A DNA stretch of 64,000 nucleotides, taken from positions 372,001-436,000 of the forward strand of contig JAKLMB010000011.1 of assembly GCA_022813625.1 (NCBI GenBank), given 5' to 3'. Shown one piece after another: positions 35,889-46,218 of this stretch; within the stretch, counting starts at the first letter, position 1, and each line of letters opens with the position of its first letter. Made by a program: the position numbers and the translations under genes. This DNA is from Aaosphaeria pasadenensis. Lineage: Eukaryota; Ascomycota; Dothideomycetes; Pleosporales. The notes under the pieces were generated by a model. The model worked only from the letters and a program-made list of their open reading frames with translations, made no database searches and was not told where the DNA came from.

Positions 35889-37954
35889 TTTGGTATTTTC
35901 TTGTTGTGAGATATTCTTTCGATATCAAATTCAAATATGGAGCTGACTGATCGTGTGATCGTGAGCTATCTCAAACTGATCGAACTTTGGACAAGACAAC
36001 TAGGGAACGGAGCGAAAGAGGAGAATAGATTCAGAACTGTTGTTTTATTTACAAGTAAACGTGGTTCCCGTAAGTCTGACAAGGCACACGCGCGGGCGAG
36101 GCGTAGCATGTAGTTAAATAGCTTCTCCGCAGTCCTCTCCACACGGAGTAATCGGAAACAAGACCAGAAGCGAGTGGATGTCACACCATGCTTGGCCCAC
36201 TACCTCCGGCCAACTCTCCCCATAATGCCTAGGCAGGGAAACAGGGCAGCTATTTTAATTGGCCGCATAATCAGCTGCAGCGTGACAGGCGGAGGAAATG
36301 CGTCTTTCGTACTGGACAAGATCGAACGAGCGGGGAGGAGGATGGAGGATGCCCCAATTCACGGATACCGAGGCTCAGATGCCCGATCGGGCGTAGCGGG
36401 ATATAGATGATGGTGGAGGTTGACATGTGACGTATGCTTATTGCTTCGTATTTGAATGGCTCTCATGCCTGCTTCTCACGACTCATGGGTGTCACTATTG
36501 GAGAAACCACTAATTCTGAAAAGGATATTAATTACCGCCTCGAAGGGTCAATAACCTTGACCTTGGACCTAAGCTCTATCGAGAGATGTGTGTGAATGGT
36601 CCCAGTTTTAATGTGGGGCTATAGAAAGGTTATTTCGACGTCTCGACCCTTTGAAAGCAGATAGTGTTGACACCTAGAGAGAACTGTTCGAGTATGTTTT
36701 GCATGTTGTTTTGTATTCTTGTGACACATGCCTGAATGTTCTTCATTTGGTATCTAGGTATCTAATAGAACAAGGTCACTCAACGACAATATACATGAAG
36801 TCCAACCTCGCCGCGTTGAAGTCGGATTGGATCAAGGAAGCAGCCTCCTTTATATGCAGAGAATGAATAGGAGATTGGATGATAGGCCTGGCTCATGAGG
36901 CTATCGATGATCTTCAACGCTATCTCTTTGTCATCTGCACATATGCCTGGTTGTGAAAGCAGAATGTGAAGAGTCACACGATGCGGCCAAATTGTATGGC
37001 TTACATGAAATCGAGAGTCGGAGAATCATGCACTGCCATCTTGAGAGTATTGGCTACCTATGATGCGGAGTTGAATCACACCACTTCTCCTAGAAATGCA
37101 ACAAAATGCAGCAGTCCGAAAGGGTGCTCAACCCCCCTCATGGTTAAACTCAGCTGGAGCGGGGCCACCTCGAATACTGTGGAACGCAACCCTGTCGTGA
37201 CTGTGTAGTGGTACCACTGGAGCAGAATCGTGCATCTGCATGTACGTACCCGCAGATGTGCTGAAATTGGCTAAATGATTTAGCAATTAATTCACTTGGG
37301 GAAATGCAGGAAGGCCCCAACAGCATCACTACAAGGACGATTGGACTGATAGCGGACGTGGAGCTGTGTGAGGAAGACATGATATCAAACTGGAAAGTGT
37401 TTTATAAAGGATATGATAAATTTGTGCATAACACCTTTTGTCTTCTTGTACCGGCACTACTTACTATATAATTTCTTCAGTTGGTCATATTCGATACATT
37501 GGCTAACTTCGACACTTCTCCTGTAGGTACTAGGCTCCAGTCAAGTACCCCGCAGCTACATAGGTTACCGTGAGTGTCATTAGAGCGGCCAGCTTTATCC
37601 CTGAGGAAAGCGAGAAGCTCGCCTTGAAGCCTTTGCAGCACCTGCTCTTGAGAGTCATGATTGTATATCCAAGGCAGGCTGGAATAGAGCCAGGTCGAAT
37701 CCCAGTTTTCCAATTGGTAATCCTAAAGATCGCAAAGATAGTTCACGTGGAGCATCGGTTTGACATAGTCAGGAACTCAATAAGTGACATCCACATTTGA
37801 TGTAACAAATACATCGACAAATCTTGTAGAAACCATCAGTGTCAAATAACCTACATTCAATTGCTATTGATATCTCCAGGACACAACCATAGATAGACCT
37901 ATAACGCCAATTCTTGCTATGCTATCGCTTCAACAACGGACCTCGAGATGTTTT
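35889..37954. other. Intergenic region between MPO1 and SPC3
   Basis: About 2 kb with short open frames only. The minus-strand frame at 37477-37713 (Leu/Gln/Asp-rich, preceded by a possible tag acceptor) and the hydrophobic-start frame at 37150-37380 were considered as pieces of a small spliced gene. No complete model could be assembled. Nothing firm is supported. Confidence 0.5.
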
Positions 37955-38840
37955 CTATTTAGACCCCCTACGAACAGGATGTTCACCGCCAACTTCCAGA
38001 CGGTGGCCCTCCTTGCCTTTCTCAGTCTGAGTGTCCCCAGACTTCTTGCCAATTTCAGGGAAGTCAAACGGCCTGCTGACACCTCCCTTGAGCCCCAACC
38101 ACATGCCTAAATCGACCTTATTCGTCCAAACCAGTGCACCAACCCACGGCTGGACGTTCCAGCCCAACTCAAGCACCACGTCTGTCCTGTTCTGCAGCTT
38201 TCCCGAGACATCGGTGATCTGGTACTTGGGACGCTGGTTCTTGAGGTGGATCTCGCCGCGGGGGTATGGCGACTCCGCGGTCTTCTTGGACTTGTCCTTT
38301 GACTTCGAGCTCTTGGTCTTCTTGGGGTTCGGGTGGACGTAGTGGACGGTGTGCCATGCTTGAGCAGCGCTCGCGAGGACGGCGTCCCAGACTATGGCTT
38401 CGGAGGCAGGCTCGCCGGCTTTCGTGGAAGGGTAAACGGCTTTGAGGTACAGGAATACTTGTTTTGTGTTCCAATTGAAGAGGCTGCTCAGATCTGGACA
38501 CATGCACCGTTAGAATGTGTGTCAAGATAGGTCAATGGGAATAAGTACCGGTGTCGAGGTCAAACTTGATATGAGCATACTCCTCCTTCTTGTAGCTGTA
38601 GTAGTGGGGACGTCCGCGCTGCCTGTTTCAATATTAGCCACCAACGTTTGTGCAATCCAAGAGGATTCTCTGGCCTATTCGTGGGCTATGTACTTACACT
38701 TGAACATTGCGCAACTGTACACTCGCGGAGGGGTTTTGAGGGTGGATGAAGGTTGACAGCGCAATTACCGTCGCAACAGTAAAAGCTACGGTTGTAAAGA
38801 AACCGAACACATTCTGCACTCGGACGAGCGTTGAATGCAT
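37955..38840 (-). CDS. SPC3: Signal peptidase complex subunit Spc3 (SPC22/23), 251 aa
   Basis: Three exons: 38840-38698, 38622-38549 and 38493-37955; introns are 75 and 55 bp. The N-terminus MHSTLVRVQNVFGFFTTVAF runs into one membrane helix (about 12-33), the type-II anchor of this ER protein. The lumenal domain contains YYSYKKEEYAHIKFDLDTDL and the conserved SLFNWNTKQVFLYLKAVYPS. The later VVLELGWNVQPWVGALVW segment is typical of the family. Spc3 is an essential non-catalytic subunit that holds Sec11 and helps define signal-peptide length. The Lys/Ser-rich insertion (about 147-165) and the extended polar C-terminus after VSRPFDFPEIG make it longer than yeast Spc3 (184 aa). Confidence 0.93.
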
Positions 38841-39240
38841 CTTGGGCGGACAATTGGAGGAGGATGTGGGGGAAAAGGTAATCGAGGGAGCCTGCGGCGC
38901 GCGGGTTACGTTACGGGAGAGCTTGCTAACACGTCTCCGGAGCTGCTTCAGCCCTACGGAATCTTGGCAACAATAGCTCCCGGTAGAACTCCAACTTCTT
39001 TGCAATTTCATTTGTACAGAGTTCATACATTAAATATTGAACGATATGTTCACATTGAAACTTAGTGTTTGTAATGGACTCTCAATGGTAGCAGGACAAA
39101 AACATCATAATTCATTGATGTACATTAGTCTTGAGAGCTGCCGACGAGCAGACCGAAGTCTCTATCGCTTCAAGACAGCCTAGCTGAGTTTTGGTGATCA
39201 TCTATGTATCTAGTCTGAGCATCCTTGATCGAAGTATCTA
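38841..39240. other. Intergenic region between XRN1 and SPC3
   Basis: Four hundred bases. It serves as the 3' flank of XRN1 and the promoter of SPC3, which are in tandem on the minus strand. No further gene is recognised. Confidence 0.6.
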
Positions 39241-42200
39241 CTACTGAGGTGCCGGGTTCGCGGCTCCGCCTCTATTCCCACCCCTACCACGATAACCACC
39301 ACGACCTCGACCGCGTCCCCGATGTCCACCTCGTCCATTCTCCAAGTTGGCTGGAGGAGGAACGTTGTTGTATGACTGAGGCCTGAAGTTAGGGTTATTT
39401 TGGATAACACCGGCTGTAGGGTCGTTCATATCGGTTACAGTAAATCCTGACTTGTTCGGTCCCTGCTTCTGCCCTCCGCGTCCCCGACCATTGAAGTTAC
39501 CGTTGCCTCGGGGAGCAAAGCCGCCTCTACCTCCTCTCGACGCAGGCTGAGTAGGAGCCTGCTGCTGTGTCTGTGAGGCATCTTGGTGATTGGTTTGTGG
39601 TGGACCACCGCGGATGGGAAGCTGCTGCTGATTTCCATTGGATGGGGCATGGGTTCCTCTTGGTGCCATGCCCCCACCTCGACCACCGCGGGCTCCATTA
39701 GTACTGGCAGCACCAAAGGCACCTCGGTAAGAGCCTTGAAGTGGCGGCGGCGCACTGGCAGGAACATATTGTGGACCGGATGGCGCGCCATAGCCCTGTA
39801 CCTCTAGAGGCTGGACGGATGGTTGAGGACGCTTTGCTGCACCGGCAGTGGAGTATGAAACGACTTGCTTGTCGGTCAAGTTTAGAACAGCGGTCGCAGG
39901 AACTGTAGATCCGCGGAAGGGAGAGCAACGATCACCAAGAGACGATCCACTCATGAAAGTGGCATCGAAAACAATGTCCAGCAAGATCGTTCTTGCGGTA
40001 CGTGTCTTTCCAATAATGGTACCACAAGACCCAATCGGGACGCGTCCGGAGTCTTGGACATACACAATGCGGTCACCGATTGCAAACTTTTGATTGCCCA
40101 GGCGTTGCTCCGCATCGGAAGGCTTAAGCAGCGCAGCACGGGGCACCTTTCCAATCTTCTTCAGATCAAAATCTTGCGTCAATGGCAGATTCGCATCGGC
40201 CGCCTGTTCGATCAATTTCACAGTATCCGAGTCCAGCTGCTCCGCATCCAGAGGAACCTTGTCGAAACTCTTCGACTCAACCTCCTTAAGCCATGCGCCG
40301 ATCTCCTTTACTTTCTGTTTGGCAATGTCTGCAGGATAGAAATCTGTGTCGTTCCAATTGTCGCCCTGAGGGTTGTTGATAATACCGGCAAAGAACTCGG
40401 GGAATTTGACCATGTAGGTCGCCAGTAGTTCGATCGCTTTCTGACTATATTCCCAGCCCTTCTCATTCTTTCGAGAATAGCCCAATACCTTCATCTTCTT
40501 GGCCTCAAACTTCAAATTCAGGCCAAGGTTCAGTGATAGACCACTGGAGTTCACCTTAAAGGAAGCTGTAATCTTCGATAGAGCGAGCGGAGGCATTTGA
40601 AGCTGACGAGCGACCACATATGAGGGGAAATATGGTACGAGTTGGTTAGCCCTGCGGGCAATGTCTCGCCCGAACTCTACCTCTGGCTTTTTCAGCTTCG
40701 CAACCATAATGGTAGCCTTATTATCAGCATGCCCGATGACTTGCAATGGTCGACCGTACGCATAGTCTCCCAAATAGAAAGCTCGTGAGCCTTCAGGAAA
40801 CTCTTCTTCGATGGGCAACGCTTCTTGTTCAATAAAACGAGGATCCGGGCTGATTACCTCGTCGACAATAGTCTGTGTTGCGTACTCTGTCTCGATGCCC
40901 GGAATGTGAGCATATTCCTTCACGGATGCTCCGTCGTCAGTTTTTCGCAGACCTTTGAGCATCTCTACATGCACAATTGTTTCCACCTCACCCACAGCCA
41001 TGCCAAGTCGTTTGCTGTAAGTGTTTGCTATCCGGTCTGATTTCTTCTTAAACGCCGAAATTTCGTTGGGTCCATGCGGAATAGCAACGGGTGCCGATGT
41101 CCCATCGGTAGGAAGCACGTAGTCGAAAAGTTCGTCAGAGACCTTGACAACCTTTGCTTCTTGCAAGAATGGGTACCCAACATGAACCGCTTTACCAAGT
41201 TTGGCTTGTGCGTGAGCCAATGATGAGCGGGTCTCTGTTTCCAACAGCGTCACGATCATGCTCTCGTTACGACTATCTGACTGGAAAACATTGACACCGG
41301 CAAATTGAAGTTTTCCATAGAATGGCAGGGTTTTCACACTTGGGAAGCCTGCAAGTGAAGCAGCCCCGAGCTTGACACCCTCCATAAGGCCAACGTATAC
41401 CTCTAGACCGTCCATAGTAGGTAGTTCGAATATGTTCTCCACACATCGGCAGTGAGGTAGATCCGGGAATATTCCTGGTAAGGAGGACGGATAAATATAG
41501 TCAACATCATCGGCATAAGTGAACTTCAGCGAAACGCCGAAAGAATTCCGTCCCTTTTCGGCATCCGTCAAATCATTTTCTTTCGTAGCCATGGCGCTAA
41601 GGAGCCGATCTTCCTCAATGAAAGGAATCTTGACAACTGCTTCCCAATCCATTTTCTTCCCATTCATATCAAGCTCGAAATCTCGAGGATAGAAGTCGAT
41701 GATGGGAGAGTTGGGATTGGTCATTAGATCGTGATACGCAACAGGAACGATCGTTTTGCTGCGGTCAGGCAAGACGCCCATCAACTGCTGATAGGGCTTG
41801 AATGGCTGTCCAAGCTTGAAGTTGATGTCAGCCCCGAGACCCTTTGTGACATCGGAAATCATGGGGGAATAGTGGTAACCGTAGTACCAGGGCCAGGAGG
41901 CAACACCACGATAGTAGTAGTAAAGAACCCACTGCAGTCCTTGAACGTAATTCTCCGTCAACTTTCTCAACTCTTCTTCGTTTGAACGATCCCAGCCATA
42001 TTTATCCATGTAGTACTTGTTCTTCCACGCCTGGAACTTCTCATCGTACTTCTTGTCCATAGCGGCCTGGGCATCCTCCGCAGATACGTCTACAATCTTA
42101 GCTTTCTCGTATTTCTGCAAGACTCGCAAGATTGCTTGTTGAGATTCGTCATCCGCGCTCGCGTCTGCCTCGTCATCTTCGTCGTCCTGGGGCAACTTGG

Positions 42201-43622
42201 AAGGGAAAGAGAGTTGGATGTGCCGATCACCTTCATCGTTTTGAATTGTTTTCCACTCCAAGTGAAGACTTTCGGCCAAATCCTCGACGAATTTCCGGTC
42301 CGCCGCTTTCAGAGTAGAGGGAAGATCATACGGGGTGCTGTCTTTCGAAGCCAGGTATTTTCCCACGAAAGCCTTGACCTTCAAGAAGATCTCCCGCTGC
42401 TCAGAGGTTAAGACGGGTACCCCTCTCTTCTTCGTCCTTTCCATTACGTCCTCTTTTTCAAGCTTCTTGCCCTTGAACCAAGCAGCGTCTGCGTTTTCGT
42501 GCTCGAAATGCCGATACTCAACATGAGATAATTCGTTAAGGAGCAGAGCCAGCCTCTCCATATTAATGACACCACCCTCATTAATGTAGCCCTTTGCTTT
42601 GGGCAAAACGGTTTTGTAAACATTAAACATGAGTGCCAAGGCACCTTCGTTGATGTGTAGATGCGGTAGGTTCGGCAAGAAATCGTTGCCAACAAAGAAA
42701 GCCATGAGTATGAAGTCGTCAATGACTCTTTCCATATCAAACGGAAAGGCGAGAGCCCCGGGCTCCTTCAGTTCTTGAAATTCTAGTTCCAGATACTCGC
42801 GCACAATACATAGGTGCATCAGAAAGAAGTTTTGGTGTTCCAGTTCCTTTGATTTGACCTTGCTCTGGCGGCCGAATGTTACCTCCTCACGCAACAAAGA
42901 AAAGTGAGGATCGTGACTCAACAGGCCAAGCATAATGAGATCGGCGTCCAAACCATAAAGACAGTGGCGACGGTTTGGGTCGTATTCGGGTTGCGATTTG
43001 GCCTGTCGAATGTACTCCATGATCTTGTGTTCTCCTTCTCCAGGAACTTCGTGACCAGACAGGACGACTTCCACGCCCTGCCAGTCCAAGTCCTCTGAGA
43101 CCTTCTTGTTGATAAAGTATTTCAGCTGCTCAGTGAGTTTTGCCATGAACTCCGTACCAGGAGTAATGCAATTGCTGTCGAAGGGCGCCTCTTTCGGCAT
43201 CTCTATACCCTCGTTTATAGCCTTCTCTCGAGCCTTTTCAGCATCGAGAGCAGTTCGAAAACGTCGAGAACGTTGCTGGTTCATCTTCGCGCGAGGTGCA
43301 ACACCGTCGATGGCCATGAAGAATAGCTTCTTGGGCTTGATCTTGCCGAACAGATGCTCTATGTAATTGAATATAGCAATGAACATCTTTTCCTCGGTCA
43401 TGCGAAAGGTGGGGGAGTCGGAATCATTGTGAGTACAGTTGTGAATGATACCATTCATGTCGAGCTGTGAAGTCAATTGTGTCAGTGGCGCATTGCGGAG
43501 GGGGCTTCTTTGGAAAGACGAACATAGAGACAGTCGAATTCTGGAATGCGATTCTCAGCGATAAGCTGAGAAATCGCTGGATATCGCTCGGACATCCATC
43601 GAAAGAACTTGGGTACACCCAT
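39241..43622 (-). CDS. XRN1: Cytoplasmic 5'-3' exoribonuclease Xrn1, 1440 aa
   Basis: Exon 1 (43622-43524, 33 codons) starts MGVPKFFRWMSERYP. Exon 2 is 43464-39241, after a 59-bp intron (gttcgt...cacag). The catalytic acidic residues fall at the family positions: D35 (LDMNG), D86 (AIDGVAPRAK), E176/E178 (PGEGEHK) and D206/D208 (GLDADL). The length and the PAZ/Tudor, KOW and winged-helix region after the nuclease core identify Xrn1 rather than nuclear Rat1. It degrades decapped mRNA in the cytoplasm and P-bodies. The last ~200 residues are disordered Gln/Pro-rich with several RGG/RG-rich blocks, suggesting RNA binding and arginine methylation. It shares a 442-bp divergent promoter with HAT2. 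Confidence 0.97.
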
Positions 43623-44064
43623 GCTTGCGGTCAATAGGTTAAACTGAAATGGTATCGAGTGTTGAAGTGAGGCAGCTAAGAATAGGCGCAAGCTGAGGGT
43701 CGTCAGATAAGAACAGTCGGAAAAAAGCGGTTATAGAGAGAGCGCACGAGGCGCTTGGGGGTAAAGCTAGCAGCAGGTAAGGGTTGAGATTCTTGACGCT
43801 GGGGTCTTCGAAGAGCTCGAGTGAGGGCGTCGATCCGCCTCGAAGTCATAGACGGAATGCCAAGACTTCCGACTAGTTCGCCGCCGCAATCACGTCACGT
43901 GCTCCCCGACGCGCGTGAGTTCAGGTCTTAGTTAGAGGGCGCGTCTCGCTTCCGTAAGTCTGAGCTTCATCGCGAGCAAACGATTGCGACAACTTGACCA
44001 AGTCATTGAGACCCCACGCTTCCACTAACAATAATTCTACTCAAAACCCTGTTGGACTGACGCC
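43623..44064. promoter_or_regulatory. Shared divergent promoter of XRN1 and HAT2
   Basis: Only 442 bp separate the two start codons. A CACGTG palindrome lies at 43896-43901, directly preceded by an overlapping cacgtca element. It is GC-rich near the centre, then C/A-rich before HAT2. The E-box could bind bHLH regulators; this is inference from the motif only. Confidence 0.6.
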
Positions 44065-45530
44065 ATGGATGAGACTATGAGCGGTATGTAAAGGCCATTC
44101 AAGAATGCGATCAACGACTAATATGATCTTCCCCCGCAGATGCTATGGACAACGGCCACGAAGAGGCTGAGAACGAGGCGGCAGAGCAGAAGGTGATCAA
44201 TGAAGAATACAAGATATGGAAGAAGAACTCAGTGTTCCTCTACGATCTCATGTATGGTCGTGCGCTGGAATGGCCATCACTCACGGCGCAATGGCTGCCG
44301 GACAAGAAGCCGTGAGGCATCCCGCTTTCTCTTCGTTCGGACGTGTGTTAACTTTCCACAGCATCGAGGGGACAAACATGAGCCAACACCGTATCATTCT
44401 CGGCACGCATACTTCTGGACAGGCCCAAAACTATCTCCAGATCGCACACATTGAGATTCCAGATTTCAAATACCCAGATCTGTCAGAGTACGATGAGCAG
44501 AAAGGCGAGGTGGGCGGGCATGGAAATGCTAAGAAACCCTTCGACTTCACAATCAACCAGAAGATCAACCACCCAAGCGAAGTTAACAAGGCCCGCTACC
44601 AGCCCCAAAATCCCGACATTATAGCTTCTCTTTGCACCGACGGCAGAGTACTTATATTCGACCGATCCAAACATCCCCTTCAACCAAACAAGGACGGATC
44701 AATCAAGTTTGAAGCGGAACTGATTGGTCATAACAAAGAGGGCTTTGGACTGAGCTGGAGTCCTCTCAAAGAGGGCCATCTAGTCACTGGTAACGAAGAC
44801 ACCACTGTCAGGACATGGGACCTCAAGGCTGGCTATGCGAAGAACAAGACTAGCATAGAGGCCACCGCTACCTACACAATGCACAGTGCGACCGTCAATG
44901 ATGTTCAGTACCATCCCACCATTGACTTCCTGATCGGTACTGCCTCGGATGATTTAACTTGGAGGATAATTGATACTCGCATGGAATCACACAAGACCGC
45001 TATGCGCACTAAGGAGGCAGCGCACCAGGACTCTGTCAACTGCATCGCTTTTCATCCCGGCATTGACCACACGCTGGCGACTGGGTCCGCAGATCACAAA
45101 GTCGGGCTCTGGGACTTGCGAAACACTGAGAAGAAGATTCACGAGCTCAACGGGCACAGAGCTGATGTCATGAATCTACAATGGCACCCTCATGATTCAG
45201 CCATATTAGCAAGCTCGTCTAATGATAGGCGCATTTGCATGTGGGATCTGAGCAAAATTGGTGACGAGCAGACCCCAGAGGAAGAAGAAGACGGTCCGCC
45301 AGAACTGTACGTGGTCACCCCTTTGTTAACCCTGCATTTACTGATATCCGTGTAGTCTTTTCATGCACGGTGGTTTCACCAATCGCATCTGTGAGTTTGA
45401 CTGGAACAAGAACGATGACTGGGTCATGCTGGCCACCGCCGAAGATAACCAGATGCAAATCTTCCGTCCATCTCGCAAGATCGTCGAGCCGCTTCCCAAA
45501 GATGTCAGCCGCGGGGAAGTCTCAGACTGA
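44065..45530 (+). CDS. HAT2: Histone-binding WD40 protein Hat2 (RbAp46/48, Msi1 family), 436 aa
   Basis: Four exons: 44065-44083 (six codons), 44140-44311, 44362-45306 and 45356-45530. The acidic N-terminus is followed by the family helix VINEEYKIWKKNSVFLYDLM and LEWPSLTAQWLPD, the H4-binding region. WD40 repeats then include HSATVNDVQYHP, HQDSVNCIAFHPG and HRADVMNLQWHP. The acidic loop EEEEDGPPEL and HGGFTNRICEFDWN close the propeller. In yeast, Hat2 partners Hat1 to acetylate new histone H4; homologues also serve CAF-1 and other chromatin complexes, and Pezizomycotina may use one protein for several. The start rests on a very short first exon with a good gtatgt donor and ccgcag acceptor. 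Confidence 0.95.
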
Positions 45531-46218
45531 TCCCACAATGTCCTCCTCGTCACAGTTAGTGTATCCCAACTTGAACGGTTTGGATTGAAAGGCCCCTCGA
45601 TGTGCATCGAATCCTTACCTATGTGATGTCGTCCAAATATCTGGCAGATACCCATCCAGCAGATGATGATCACCCAAAAATTTCTCTCACGAGATCTATT
45701 TATACCCGAACCAACGTGGTTTTAACTGATTAAGGAGTCTGGTATGTAATGGTAGCTTAGAGACAATCAGAAATGTCAAGACAGCTGCAATCTCCAAGAG
45801 CATCTCTGTCGTACAAATATATTGAATAATGTCCTCTATCACAGTCCGTCCAAAAGCCTCTCATCCGGGCCAGTCATGTCCAACTTAATTATGCGTAGCG
45901 CACTCAAATCAGTAACGATGTTGTCTGGGGAGTATGCACATACGGTATAGACTTGGCTATAATCGCTAATCATCCTGGATCAGAAGTGCCTCATCTAGTC
46001 CACTGCCGCGTTCATTACCTTTCCGATCTGCTATTCGTCGAGTGTATGTGAGCTACTTCACAGCATTGGAGCAGGACAAATATATTTCACAGACACAATG
46101 TAAAACTTATCAAGATCTGAGAGAGATCGCAAAGCAATAGCATTCGGAACAATTGTCACACTAGGGGTCTTGTCTTCAAGAACCCATGTCTTTCGCACCG
46201 TGATTTGATTAATTTCCT
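45531..46218. other. Convergent 3' region between HAT2 and the secreted orphan
   Basis: About 690 bp between two stop codons, AT-richer than the flanks. Nothing is recognised. Confidence 0.6.

Noticed and set aside
37150..37713. Possible small spliced minus-strand gene with a hydrophobic start and a Leu/Gln-rich exon
   Set aside because: Plausible splice signals exist, but two acceptor frames are equally good and no complete frame links the pieces, so it stays unsupported.
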